Counted from the stretch's first letter, positions 7,925-16,997 are shown. The stretch: DNA of 64,000 nucleotides from Thermosipho ferrireducens (GCF_017358165.1 NZ_CP071446.1:1488001-1552000); one strand, 5' to 3'. Notes: a model not told the origin generated them from the letters alone. Program-made: numbers and translations.

Positions 7925-9204
7925 TGAAGGTTGCAAAAATAATACGACAGACACTTTTTTATATAATAGTGGCAGGGATTGTATTGGTTATACTTACGCC
8001 TATTTATTTTCTTGTAACCATTTCTCTAATGTCCGACCAGGAAGCTTATGATTGGCCAACTCAAATGATACCAAGTTTTTTCAATAAATTTAAATTGGAA
8101 ATAGTAGATAATGAATTTTTAATAAGTGTGTATAGTCCTGCAAAAAAAACTTATGTAACTATAAAGCAGTCTTCAAATTTTGAAGATCTTCAAAAATTTG
8201 TGCGTAATAAAACTAATTCTACGATAAAAAAAGAACTTTTTGAGACTCAGGTAAAAAAGCTGGAGAAAATAATTCAGGAAAATAAAGATAGAATTGATCT
8301 TTTAAGAAAAGAGAGGGATAAACTCAAAAGACAGATTAACAGACTAACCGTCGAAACTGTTCGACTTAAAAGCCAGTTAGAAATGGCGGAAAAAGCCAAT
8401 ATGCAGGAATTTATAGATATGATAAAAAAACAAATAGAAGATAATGAACAAGAGAAGGCTGAACTTGTGAAGAATCTGGAAAATGTTACAGCAGAATTGG
8501 ATAAAATTGGTGCTGTTCATTTTAGTGTTGCTAAGAATATTTTTGACAATTACATAAATTTCTTTAGAGTTACAAGCGATGCTTTGCCTGCTCTTTTGAG
8601 AAGTGTACAGGTTGCGGTTCTTACAGTGATTATTTCCCTTAGTATAGGCGGAATGGCCGGCTATGCATTTGCAAGGTATTCTTTCAAAGGGAAAAATTTA
8701 TTAAAATTAAGTGTTCTTTTTGTCAGGATGTTTCCCGGTATCTCGATAGCAATGCCTATGGTTATAATACTTATAAATATGGGCTTTTACGATAAACCAA
8801 TAGGATTGTCTTTAGTTTATTCAGTTGGTCAAATAGGTATGACTGTGTGGATAACTGCCAGTATTTTCATGGGAATTCCCGTAGAATTAGAAGAAGCTGC
8901 GATGATATTTGGGACAACACGCAGAGGTGCATTTTTCAAAGTGACATTGCCACTTGCCTTACCAGGTCTTGCTGCAAGTGCTATGTACGCTTTTATTGGG
9001 AGCTGGTCTGAAACAGCACAAGCAATAGTCTTAACACAGTTTAATCCTACGTTTCCAGTAGTAGTTTATCAGACACTTGTTGGAGCAAAGGGACTGATTA
9101 ACTTAACTGCCGCTGGTGGCGTATCTCTGGCTTTACCTGCTGTTGTATTTACTATGATAATAAGGAAATATATCCTTCAAATGTGGGGCGGAGTACGTGT
9201 TTAA
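7924..9204 (+). CDS. Sugar ABC transporter permease, MalG type, with extracytoplasmic coiled-coil insertion
   Basis: The second permease of the sugar transporter, 426 residues against about 275-280 for MalG. Residues 8-34 are the first membrane segment. Residues about 52-200 are an extra hydrophilic block, of which about 100-195 is a continuous heptad-rich coiled coil (many Lys, Glu, Leu and Asn). The remaining five membrane segments follow from about 222 with the EAA loop LEEAAMIFGTTRRGAFFKV. By topology the insertion lies outside the membrane, where it could touch the binding protein or the cell envelope. Thermotoga MalG proteins are, from memory, also oversized. The gene overlaps the upstream permease by one base and precedes the ATPase by 32 bases. 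Confidence 0.9.
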   Translation: MKVAKIIRQTLFYIIVAGIVLVILTPIYFLVTISLMSDQEAYDWPTQMIPSFFNKFKLEIVDNEFLISVYSPAKKTYVTIKQSSNFEDLQKFVRNKTNSTIKKELFETQVKKLEKIIQENKDRIDLLRKERDKLKRQINRLTVETVRLKSQLEMAEKANMQEFIDMIKKQIEDNEQEKAELVKNLENVTAELDKIGAVHFSVAKNIFDNYINFFRVTSDALPALLRSVQVAVLTVIISLSIGGMAGYAFARYSFKGKNLLKLSVLFVRMFPGISIAMPMVIILINMGFYDKPIGLSLVYSVGQIGMTVWITASIFMGIPVELEEAAMIFGTTRRGAFFKVTLPLALPGLAASAMYAFIGSWSETAQAIVLTQFNPTFPVVVYQTLVGAKGLINLTAAGGVSLALPAVVFTMIIRKYILQMWGGVRV

Positions 9205-9236
9205 TAAAAATTATAAGATAAAAGGAGCGGTGAAAT

Positions 9237-10337
9237 ATGGCGACACTTGAACTTATAAATCTTTCAAAAAGATATGGTAAAAAAGTGTGGGGCGCAAAAG
9301 ATGTTAATTTAATAGTCAATGATGGAGAGTTTATAGTCCTCTTAGGGCCTTCAGGTTGTGGTAAAACAACCACGCTTAGAATGATAGCAGGTTTGGAAGA
9401 AGTAACGGAAGGAAAAATCCTGATAGATAAACAGGATGTAACTTATTTAGAGCCGAGAAAAAGAGAAGTTAGTATGGTATTTCAAAGTTATGCTGTCTGG
9501 CCTCACATGACAGTTTATGAAAATATAGCTTTTCCATTAAAACTCAGAAAATTACCTGACAATGAGATTAACAAAGTGGTTCATGAAGTTTCACAGATGG
9601 TAAAAATAGAAGAATACTTAAATAGATACCCATCTCAACTTTCAGGAGGTCAAAGACAGAGAGTCGCTCTTGCAAGAGCTCTTGCAGTAAAACCAAAGAT
9701 TTTTCTTATGGATGAACCTTTGTCTAATCTTGACGCAAAACTAAGAGTGAAGATGAGAACAGAGTTAAAAGCTATTCATCATAAAACGGGGGCTACCACA
9801 ATATTTGTCACACACGATCAGTCTGAGGCTATGTCTATGGCAGATAGAATTGTTGTTATGAAAGATGGACATATTGAACAGGTTGGAACACCAGATGATG
9901 TATATTTTAACAGTGCAAATGTTTTTGTTGCTGGATTTATTGGAACACCACCAACAAACTTTTTTGAAATGGAAATTGTGCGTGAAAAGGGACGTTTGTA
10001 CCTGAAAAATCAGTTTATCTCCATACTACTTACCGAGGAATTGACACAAATTCTTGAAAAGTACAATAAATCACATTTAATTGTTGGAATACGCCCAGAA
10101 AATTTAAAGATAACTGATGATAAAAGCCAGGCAATATTCTCAGAAAAAATTCTTGTTGTTGAGCCGCAGGGCTCGCATCAAATTATAGCTGTTGAACTTG
10201 GAGAACAAATAGTAAAGATAGTTTCTCCTGCATTTCCAAAATACAACGCTGATGAATTAGTAAACGTGACTCTTGATTACGAACGTATAATGTTGTTTGA
10301 TATTGACACTAAAAAAAGATTGGAGATGATTTCATGA
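9237..10337 (+). CDS. Sugar ABC transporter ATPase, MalK/MsmX type
   Basis: A 366-residue cytoplasmic ATPase. Walker A GPSGCGKTT at 37-45, Q-loop VFQSYAVWPHM, signature LSGGQRQR at about 135-142, Walker B IFLMDEP and H-loop VTHDQSEA, followed by a C-terminal OB/TOBE regulatory domain (about 240-366, with IRPENLKI). This is the arrangement of sugar-importer ATPases. It powers the two permeases upstream. AAAGGAGCGGTGAA sits just before the ATG. Its stop overlaps the start of the glycosyltransferase gene by four bases (ATGA), so both are translated together. Confidence 0.95.
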   Translation: MATLELINLSKRYGKKVWGAKDVNLIVNDGEFIVLLGPSGCGKTTTLRMIAGLEEVTEGKILIDKQDVTYLEPRKREVSMVFQSYAVWPHMTVYENIAFPLKLRKLPDNEINKVVHEVSQMVKIEEYLNRYPSQLSGGQRQRVALARALAVKPKIFLMDEPLSNLDAKLRVKMRTELKAIHHKTGATTIFVTHDQSEAMSMADRIVVMKDGHIEQVGTPDDVYFNSANVFVAGFIGTPPTNFFEMEIVREKGRLYLKNQFISILLTEELTQILEKYNKSHLIVGIRPENLKITDDKSQAIFSEKILVVEPQGSHQIIAVELGEQIVKIVSPAFPKYNADELVNVTLDYERIMLFDIDTKKRLEMIS

Positions 10338-11629
10338 ATGTTGCTCTTGTTCACTACCGAGCCGGGCTAATGGATGGTGTTTCTCTTGAAATGGAAAAGT
10401 GGAAAAGGGTATTGACCAGAATTGGCCACAATGTTGATATAATCGCTGGAAATGGTGAAAAAGGTGTAGATGTGCAGGTTTCATCTATAGGTTTTGAAAA
10501 TCCAAAATATAGAATTATCAACAAAAACGCATTTGAAAAACTTGAGGATTACACAGAAAAAGAATTAATCGCTGAAATATTTCAGGAAAGTGAGAAGATA
10601 TACAACGATATAGTGGCAATTTTAGATAAATATGATGTAATAATTCCAAACAATATCTGGTCTATTGGAGCGTTTCTACCATCTGCTGTAGCGTTTACTA
10701 AATATGCCAGAAATAATCCAGATAAAATTTTTATAGGTCACCATCATGACTTCTGGTGGGAAAGAAAATACTTTTTAAATGCCACAACTTCTAAAATCAC
10801 AGAACTTCTTGTAAAATATTGCCCACCGATAGGAGATAATATAAAACATCTTGTTATAAATACCTTTGCAAAGCACGCGCTTTATTCAAGGAAAGGGGTT
10901 GATTCTGTAGTTGTTCCTAACGTTATGGATTTCAAGGCGCCAGCTTTTACTAAAAAAGAAATAAACTTGAAAATCAGAGAAACTTATAATGTTTCAACAG
11001 GAGCTATTGTATTATTGCAGGCAACAAGAATTACCGAAAGAAAGGCAATAGAGTTGGCTATAGATCTTATATCAAACATGCAAAAGAAAGCAAAAAATTA
11101 TATTGGAAAGACACTTTACAATGGAGAAAAATTCACAGGTGAAATAGTGCTCGCTTTTTCTGGCATGTGCGAGGATGATGTATATAAATACAAACTTTTA
11201 GATAAAGCGTTTGAATACGGTGTTAGAACAATAAATTTATACCCCAATGTGGAAAATAAAGTGTGGTCTTTCTGGGATCTCTATAGTATTGCAGATGCAA
11301 TAACATATCCCTCCATTCTTGAAGGATGGGGAAATCAACTTTTGGAAGCAATTGTTGCAAAAAAGCCCATAGTACTTTTTGAATATGAAGTTTTTGAAAA
11401 GGATATAAAACCGTCTGGTCTGGAATATGTAAGCCTTGGAAACAAATACGAATTATTGGAAAATATTGTAAAAGTAGAGGAAGATATAATAGAAAAAGCT
11501 TCTCTAAAGCTGTTTGAGATATTGTTTAATAAGGAGTTATATGAATATACAGTTAACAAAAACTTTGAAATTGGAAAAAATTATTACAGCCTTGAAAGTC
11601 TGGAAAAAATCATCAAAGATATTCTTTAA
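10334..11629 (+). CDS. Family-4 glycosyltransferase
   Basis: A 431-residue GT-B protein. The N terminus (HYRAGLMDGVSLEMEKWKR) has the glycine-rich acceptor-domain loop, and the C-terminal half contains ATRITERKAIELAI and the E-x7-E nucleotide-sugar motif (Glu330 and Glu338 in ILEGWGNQLLEA). These are GT4 hallmarks. It is cytoplasmic and translationally coupled to the transporter ATPase, so it probably uses or makes the transported sugar. In Thermotogota, related GT4 enzymes make compatible solutes such as mannosylglucosylglycerate, and TreT-like enzymes make trehalose; either is possible and I cannot choose. It is the last gene before a strong terminator. Confidence 0.8.
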   Translation: MNVALVHYRAGLMDGVSLEMEKWKRVLTRIGHNVDIIAGNGEKGVDVQVSSIGFENPKYRIINKNAFEKLEDYTEKELIAEIFQESEKIYNDIVAILDKYDVIIPNNIWSIGAFLPSAVAFTKYARNNPDKIFIGHHHDFWWERKYFLNATTSKITELLVKYCPPIGDNIKHLVINTFAKHALYSRKGVDSVVVPNVMDFKAPAFTKKEINLKIRETYNVSTGAIVLLQATRITERKAIELAIDLISNMQKKAKNYIGKTLYNGEKFTGEIVLAFSGMCEDDVYKYKLLDKAFEYGVRTINLYPNVENKVWSFWDLYSIADAITYPSILEGWGNQLLEAIVAKKPIVLFEYEVFEKDIKPSGLEYVSLGNKYELLENIVKVEEDIIEKASLKLFEILFNKELYEYTVNKNFEIGKNYYSLESLEKIIKDIL

Positions 11630-11649
11630 GCAAATAGAAGTATTAGAAG

Positions 11650-11683
11650 GTAAAAAGGGGGACTTCCCCCTTTTTACTTTTTT
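11650..11683 (+). terminator. Rho-independent terminator of the sugar ABC operon
   Basis: A 12-bp perfect stem (11650-11661 with 11666-11677), ACTT loop, followed by a run of T ending at 11683. Confidence 0.9.
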
Positions 11684-11771
11684 CAAGATGAGAGTTCAAA
11701 ATATCTTTCAATTGTAAAAGTCAAGATAAAAATGCATAAAAAAGGGAAAATAATAATGGACAAAAAAAGTA

Positions 11772-12533
11772 TTATTGCTTAGAAGAATTAGAGAAAAATT
11801 CGAGTTTTTCCTTTAATCTATATGATTCACCTTTAATTGAAATTACGTGGGAATGATGCAGTAGTCTATCCAGGATTGCTTGAGCCAGGACAGGGGATCC
11901 AAATATTTCACTCCACTCTGAAAACGGTGTATTGGTTGTTATTATCGTTGAATGTTTTTCATATCTTTTTGAGATTAACTGGAAGAATATATTTGCACCA
12001 TCTTTATCTATTGGTAAATATCCTATTTCATCTATTATTAATACTTTGTATTTTGCAAAATGTTTTAGTCTTACTTCTAATCTATTTTCTTTTAAAGCCT
12101 TTTTCAATTGAGCTATTAATTCTTGAAAATGTATAAAATATGTTGAGTATCTATGTTTTGCACATTCAATTCCCAATGAAACAGCAAGATGCGTTTTACC
12201 AACTCCTGGAGTACCTACAAATAATATATTTTCATTATTTTCCACAAATCTTAAGCTTTTTAAATCTAAGATTTGTTGTTTATTTATTCCAGGTTGAAAA
12301 TCAAAGTCAAAATCTTCTATTCCTTTCAAAAAAGGAAAATTAGCAACTTTTACCATTGAAGCAATAGCTCTTTTTCTCTTTGCTTTTAACTCTAATTCAC
12401 TTAATTCATATAATGCTTCTACTATGCTTTTTTCTTCATTATTTATAAGGGTTATATATTTATCCAGATTATTTTTCATATTTACCAGATTCAATTCTTC
12501 CAGATTGTTTTGTAATTTTATATAAACATTCAT
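11772..12533 (-). CDS. istB: IS21-family helper ATPase IstB
   Basis: A 253-residue AAA+ ATPase of DnaC-like type. Walker A GTPGVGKT at 107-114, Walker B VLIIDEIGYLP, and the IstB-typical IITTNTPFSEW and LDRLLHHSHVI segments. IstB loads onto target DNA and activates the IstA transposase. It is full length with no stop or frameshift. Its ATG overlaps the end of istA by four bases, as is normal for the family. The encoded protein carries no anomaly that would suggest inactivity. Confidence 0.95.
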   Translation of the reverse strand: MNVYIKLQNNLEELNLVNMKNNLDKYITLINNEEKSIVEALYELSELELKAKRKRAIASMVKVANFPFLKGIEDFDFDFQPGINKQQILDLKSLRFVENNENILFVGTPGVGKTHLAVSLGIECAKHRYSTYFIHFQELIAQLKKALKENRLEVRLKHFAKYKVLIIDEIGYLPIDKDGANIFFQLISKRYEKHSTIITTNTPFSEWSEIFGSPVLAQAILDRLLHHSHVISIKGESYRLKEKLEFFSNSSKQ

Positions 12534-13744
12534 ACATTTCCCTCCTGCAAGAATTTATCCAGATTTTTTAAATTATTCTCACATACTTCTTTTAATTCTT
12601 CGCCGCTTTTTATATGCTTTCTCATTAATGCCATATAATGGTTATTAAGATAATTAATTTTTTTACCTGTTATTTCGTGTACTGCTATTAACTCTGTGAT
12701 ATAATACACATAGATGTAGTTCTCATTGATTTTTAAATTAACTATTTTTCCTATGTATTCTGGTGGAACGGAGTATTTATTCCCTTTGTAGTATATCAAT
12801 GAATCTTTTTGGACTTTAACTTTGACAGAATAATCTACATATGATTCAATGATATGTCTTTTTGGTAGTGGGAATAAATACTCCTTTTCTTTTTGAAACA
12901 ACAACAGTGGTGGAACATTAGTTGCTTGATTTATTCGTGTGTTGACTTTTTTATTTATCCTTCTGATTATATCCTTTAATTCTTCCTCACTTTCAAAAGC
13001 GTAATTATATGCTAATAACCAATTTAAAAATTTATTTGCTGATTCTACTTTCCCTTTGGTATATGAGTGCTTTGGCTTACATAATTTAATTTTAAACCCA
13101 AAATCTTTCGCAAAAGCTTTCATCTTGTTGTTTATTTTTCTACCGTTTTCGGTAATATCTACAACAGATTTCATATTGTCGAATAGTATTTCTTGAGGAA
13201 CACCACCTGTAGCTTTAAATGCGTTGATTAAACATTCAAAAATATCTTGTTGTGTTTTGCTTTGTCTGTATTCAAAGTAACAGTATCTTGAATATCCCAA
13301 TTTGTAATTAAATACATTTACTACAAATTCTTCACCACTTTTTGAATGTAATCTCATATTTTCTTTCCAATCCACTTGAGCTTGAATACCAGGTAAAGTT
13401 TCAAACCTCGGATGTCCTTTAGAATTCTTCTCAGCTCTCAACCCCTTCCTTTTTACATATTTCCTAAAGTTCGAATATGTTCCAATTACATCTCCTTCTT
13501 CATCTCTCAATCTTTCATATGCCGCTCTAATTGTAATTCCTTTAATTGACATTAACATCGCTATTTTTTCAAAATATTTATCCAGCTTACTGGGTTTGTT
13601 TCTAGTTTTAGGCTTTCCCTGATAACCTTCCCAATACTTCTTTACAGTTCTTCTATCTATCCCATATATCCTTGCTAGTTCAGAAAAGTTAGGTTTCAAA
13701 TTCATCCCCCTTAACATTTGCAAATGTTGTTTGATTTTCTCCAT
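12530..13744 (-). CDS. istA: IS21-family transposase IstA
   Basis: About 404 residues. Start chosen at ATG 13744 because GGGAGGAGGGAT lies just upstream; a longer reading from 13789 has no ribosome site. The N terminus is a helix-turn-helix (FSELARIYGIDRRTVKKYW, about 20-38) that binds the element ends. The catalytic DDE residues are Asp125 (QVDWKE), Asp189 (EILFDNMKS) and Glu234 (KGKVESANKF). A small C-terminal barrel with YSVPPEYIGK follows. All three acidic residues are present and the frame is intact, so the element may still move. Confidence 0.95.
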   Translation of the reverse strand: MEKIKQHLQMLRGMNLKPNFSELARIYGIDRRTVKKYWEGYQGKPKTRNKPSKLDKYFEKIAMLMSIKGITIRAAYERLRDEEGDVIGTYSNFRKYVKRKGLRAEKNSKGHPRFETLPGIQAQVDWKENMRLHSKSGEEFVVNVFNYKLGYSRYCYFEYRQSKTQQDIFECLINAFKATGGVPQEILFDNMKSVVDITENGRKINNKMKAFAKDFGFKIKLCKPKHSYTKGKVESANKFLNWLLAYNYAFESEEELKDIIRRINKKVNTRINQATNVPPLLLFQKEKEYLFPLPKRHIIESYVDYSVKVKVQKDSLIYYKGNKYSVPPEYIGKIVNLKINENYIYVYYITELIAVHEITGKKINYLNNHYMALMRKHIKSGEELKEVCENNLKNLDKFLQEGNV

Positions 13745-13830
13745 CTTTGGTATCCCTCCTCCCAAAGGAAGGATACCATTTATGTACATTTTTGTGCATT
13801 TTTATTTTCCTCTTTTTGTCCATTTGTATT

Positions 13831-14085
13831 TTACCATTTACATTCAATAAAATTTTTTATTTCCAGTATACCAAAGTTTCTTGAAAATCTTTTTAGTTCA
13901 ACTCCCTGATCAATGAAAATTAAAGTTGGTACAGTGAACACCAACATCTGGCCTGCTATTTCTGGATTTGTTACAACATCAATAATTTCAAAGTTAATGT
14001 TATATTCTTTTGCAATAATTTCTATTTTTGGAAGAACGGCTCTACATACAGAGCAATTATCGTTTTTAAAATACATTATCTTCAT
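13831..14085 (-). CDS. Small thioredoxin-like protein
   Basis: An 84-residue thioredoxin fold with redox pair Cys11/Cys14 (CSVC) and the cis-proline motif TVPT (Pro53). Thioredoxins reduce disulfides in the cytoplasm. There is no signal peptide. The final residues lie where the right end of the IS21 element begins, so the natural C terminus may have been replaced by element sequence. The gene is alone, with GGAGGTATAGTA before its ATG. The unusual CSVC pair suggests a glutaredoxin- or NrdH-like or arsenate-type role, but no specific function can be given. Confidence 0.85.
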   Translation of the reverse strand: MKIMYFKNDNCSVCRAVLPKIEIIAKEYNINFEIIDVVTNPEIAGQMLVFTVPTLIFIDQGVELKRFSRNFGILEIKNFIECKW

Positions 14086-14314
14086 TACTATACCTCCATA
14101 GGATCTGAATATTTGTAATCTGGATATATCAAGTCCATTTTAACAGTTTGAAGGTGATTATTGGTTGAAAAATTGTAAAAATTTCTCTTTTATTTTCCAG
14201 AAATTTTATTATATGTCTTATAAATGTTACACCAGTAATATTCTAATTGCATTGAAAATGTTATTATATAATATATAAAAGGAAAATATTACAACTAAAG
14301 TAGGAGATGGTGAG

Positions 14315-15580
14315 ATGCAGCTTGAAAGTGTATTCACACTGTTAATTGTTGTAATAGCGTACGGTTTTATAATTTTTGGTAGAAAGAACAAAGCAGCAAT
14401 TACTTTTGGTTTAGCCCTGGTAATTGCTGCTTTTAAATTTGTTAAAGGTATAGAATTTGAAAATATAAGTCGTATTGTGGATTTTGACACTTTGAGTTTG
14501 CTTACTGGAATGATGATAATTGTAGCCTTCTTAAGCAAATCTGGTTTTTTTGAATTTTTTTCTGTAAAAGTGGTTAAAATAGGTGGAAAGAGATTTTATC
14601 TCACCCTCAGTTTTTTAATGGTAATAGTTGCGTTAACATCTGCTTTCCTTGATAATGTGGTAACTATTCTTGTTATGACTCCAATGATATTCTTTATAGC
14701 AGATGTTCTTCAACTTAATCCAATACCACTTATGATGCTAACTCTGGCTATGGATAATATAGGTGGTGCCGGGACATTAATTGGGAGTCCATTAAACCTT
14801 GTTATTGGTTCTATAAGTGGTTATTCTTTTAATGATTTTATTATCAGAATGGGACCAGTCGCTATTCTTGCATTTATTGGTGTTCTTATATATTATAGAA
14901 GACGTATAAAACTTGATAAAGAACTTTTAGAGCGTATCGAAAAGTTAAAAGAAATGGATGAAAAAGCTGCTGTTACCAATTGGACTATGATGTATACATC
15001 TCTTGGAGTTTTTTTGGTTACTATCCTGCTGTTTATGTTGCACAACGTTTTAAATGTAGAATTAGGTATTATAGCTTTGCTTGGTGGAACATTTTTAATA
15101 GTTATTTTTAGTGATGGTTATGAAAGTGTGGCTGAGCATATTGACTGGGACATGTTATTTTTCTTTGCCGGGTTGTATATAATGTCTTATGCATTAGAAG
15201 AGATAGGTGTAACTCAGACAATTGCTAATGCTCTTTTACCTTTAAAATCTGCTCCTATCTTAAGCATGTTGGTAATTTATGGATTAGCGATTTTAACTGC
15301 TCCGATTTTGAACAATGTTCCAGCTGCGCTTATTATCGCTCCTGTAATAAAAATACTGGTAGCCAATGGTTTTTCACAAAGTCTCTGGTGGACTTTTGCA
15401 ATAGGTGCTAATTTTGCGACCAATTTAACACCGCTTGGCGCTGTTCAAAATATAGTGGCTGTTAGTATGCTTGAAAAACAAATACACCGAAAGTTTGGAT
15501 TTGTTGAGTTTGTAAAATTAATGTTTATGCCTGTGTTAGTTTCTCTTGCCATTGGTTTTGTATATAATCTGTTTGTATAA
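14315..15580 (+). CDS. ArsB/NhaD-type ion transporter (permease superfamily)
   Basis: A 421-residue membrane protein with 10-12 predicted segments. It has two repeats characteristic of the ion-transporter superfamily: FLDNVVTILVMTPM with DNIGGAGTLIGSPLNLV in the first half, and LNNVPAALIIAPV with GANFATNLTPLGAVQN in the second. Members move arsenite, citrate or exchange Na+/H+ (NhaD), and the sequence alone does not decide. AGGAGATGGTGAG precedes the ATG. The gene stands alone between an upstream divergent thioredoxin gene and a strong two-way terminator, so no genomic context such as arsR points to arsenic. Confidence 0.85.
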   Translation: MQLESVFTLLIVVIAYGFIIFGRKNKAAITFGLALVIAAFKFVKGIEFENISRIVDFDTLSLLTGMMIIVAFLSKSGFFEFFSVKVVKIGGKRFYLTLSFLMVIVALTSAFLDNVVTILVMTPMIFFIADVLQLNPIPLMMLTLAMDNIGGAGTLIGSPLNLVIGSISGYSFNDFIIRMGPVAILAFIGVLIYYRRRIKLDKELLERIEKLKEMDEKAAVTNWTMMYTSLGVFLVTILLFMLHNVLNVELGIIALLGGTFLIVIFSDGYESVAEHIDWDMLFFFAGLYIMSYALEEIGVTQTIANALLPLKSAPILSMLVIYGLAILTAPILNNVPAALIIAPVIKILVANGFSQSLWWTFAIGANFATNLTPLGAVQNIVAVSMLEKQIHRKFGFVEFVKLMFMPVLVSLAIGFVYNLFV

Positions 15581-15593
15581 CTTAAGTAAATCT

Positions 15594-15624
15594 AAATAAG
15601 CCCCTGATAAACAGGGGCTTATTT
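15594..15624. terminator. Bidirectional terminator between convergent genes
   Basis: A 13-bp perfect stem, AAATAAGCCCCTG with its complement, around ATAAA. It has A-rich and T-rich arms, so it can serve both the transporter (plus) and the alcohol dehydrogenase (minus). Confidence 0.9.
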
Positions 15625-15641
15625 GTAAATGATGATTATTG

Positions 15642-16856
15642 TTATTTTGAAATTGATTTAAGTGAATTTTTGTAAATTTCTGTAATAGCTTCTTTTGTTG
15701 CCTTAACTGGAGCCATACTAAGTAATAAACCCAGAGAGGGGGTATTCATTGCAAGCTCTACAAGATGTGGAATATCGTCTTCTTTAAAGCCTATATCTTC
15801 TAATTTTTCAGTTATTCCCAATGTAAATAGCCAATTTTCTATACCAGCTGCTATTTTTTCAGCCTCTCCAGGAACACCTTTAAGATCCGGTACTATTGGT
15901 TCATAAATTTCAGCCAGTACTTCTGGTTGTGCAGGATAGATATGTTTTACTACAGCAGGTAACAATATGGCCAAACCCAACCCATGAGCAAGGTCAGGCT
16001 TTACAGCACTTAAAGGGTGTTCAAGAGCGTGTGTAAAATGAAGAAGTCCATTATCAAAAGATATACCAGCAATAGCTGAAGCATACAATAGATAGTACCT
16101 TGCGGTAAGATCTTCAGGGTGTGCAAGTGCCTGAGGAAGATATTTGGTTATAAGTCTTATAGTTTCTTTCGCAAGAAGTATAGAATAGGGACTTGCAACC
16201 AGAGTAGTAGCTGCTTCAGTTACGTGATTAACCGCATCAATTGAAGTATATTTTGTTTGATTGTAAGGCAATGTTTTCATCAATTCAGGATCATCTATTG
16301 CAAACATAGGATAAATACAATCGTATGCAATAGCAGGCTTATATTTTTTATCAAGTATTGATGCAACCGCAAATCGATCAACCTCTGTGCCTGTTCCATG
16401 AGTTGTATTAACTGCAATTATAGGTACAGCTTTCGTTGGAATAAATTTTTGTTCGTATAATTCAGTTGCGCTTTTATCTTTATACTCAAGAAGTATAGCA
16501 ACACTTTTTGCAGCATCGATGGGGCTTCCTCCACCGATTCCTATTACGGCTTTTGCACCAAAGTCTTTACCCAATTTAGTTGCCTCATCAATTTGTTCAA
16601 CAGTAGGATTTGGACTTACTTTAGTGTACATAACATATTCCACATTTTTTTCTTTCAAAGCGGGTTCAATAACATCCCATGCACCAGTAACTTTGTATGC
16701 AATTTCATCAGTAACAACTATGACTTTATCCACATCAATATTTTTTAGTGCATCTGCAATATCTTTAATTTTGTTTATAGCTCCAACACCAAAATAGCAG
16801 GTAGTTTTACTTCTGAGTTCAAAAACATTGTAGATGTCTACTTTACTTTCTACCAT
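15642..16856 (-). CDS. Iron-containing alcohol dehydrogenase
   Basis: About 404 residues, start set at ATG 16856 because GGGAGGTGAGC lies 5-8 bases upstream; a GTG at 16865 lies inside that ribosome site. NAD(P)-binding motif GIGGGSPIDAAK, and metal ligands Asp207, His211 (SIDAVNHVTE), His276 (FTHALEHPL) and His291 (LAHGLG). It reduces aldehydes or ketones to alcohols and disposes of NAD(P)H during fermentation, or runs in reverse. Cytoplasmic. Two inverted repeats resembling Rex operators sit just upstream (16877-16894 and 16954-16971), which fits control by the NADH/NAD+ ratio. It shares a terminator with the convergent transporter. Confidence 0.92.
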   Translation of the reverse strand: MVESKVDIYNVFELRSKTTCYFGVGAINKIKDIADALKNIDVDKVIVVTDEIAYKVTGAWDVIEPALKEKNVEYVMYTKVSPNPTVEQIDEATKLGKDFGAKAVIGIGGGSPIDAAKSVAILLEYKDKSATELYEQKFIPTKAVPIIAVNTTHGTGTEVDRFAVASILDKKYKPAIAYDCIYPMFAIDDPELMKTLPYNQTKYTSIDAVNHVTEAATTLVASPYSILLAKETIRLITKYLPQALAHPEDLTARYYLLYASAIAGISFDNGLLHFTHALEHPLSAVKPDLAHGLGLAILLPAVVKHIYPAQPEVLAEIYEPIVPDLKGVPGEAEKIAAGIENWLFTLGITEKLEDIGFKEDDIPHLVELAMNTPSLGLLLSMAPVKATKEAITEIYKNSLKSISK

Positions 16857-16876
16857 AATGCTCACCTCCCGATAAA

Positions 16877-16894
16877 ATGTGAATTACTTCACAT
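16877..16894. promoter_or_regulatory. Rex-like operator 1 upstream of the alcohol dehydrogenase
   Basis: ATGTGAA and TTCACAT are a perfect inverted repeat spaced by four bases, matching the Rex pattern TTGTGAAnnnnTTCACAA at all but the outermost bases. It overlaps the presumed -10 (TATATG on the minus strand), where repressor binding would block the promoter. Confidence 0.6.
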
Positions 16895-16953
16895 ATAATA
16901 TACCATGATTTCAATGCTAATTGGTTTCATGGAAGTTAATCCTGTGAAACAGT

Positions 16954-16971
16954 ATGTGTATTTTTTCACAA
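16954..16971. promoter_or_regulatory. Rex-like operator 2 upstream of the alcohol dehydrogenase
   Basis: On the minus strand TTGTGAA, four A, TACACAT. This has one internal and one outer mismatch to the Rex pattern, and it starts 77 bases from operator 1. Confidence 0.5.
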
Positions 16972-16997
16972 ATATTTTAACTTTAGTTACTGAAAGA

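Larger units (their letters stand above)
11713..13836 (-). mobile_element. IS21-family insertion sequence, apparently intact
   Basis: Contains istA and istB on the minus strand with a 4-base overlap, the standard IS21 pair. The ends are similar in inverted orientation: the left end (from about 11713, TGTAAAAG) and the right end read on the minus strand (from about 13836, TGGTAAAAT) share the pattern AAATG..., AAAAAgGGAAAATAA and AATGxACAAAAA. Exact ends and a target duplication could not be fixed by eye. The right end overlaps the last codons of the thioredoxin-like gene. A solo copy of the right end occurs at 17206-17254. Confidence 0.85.
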
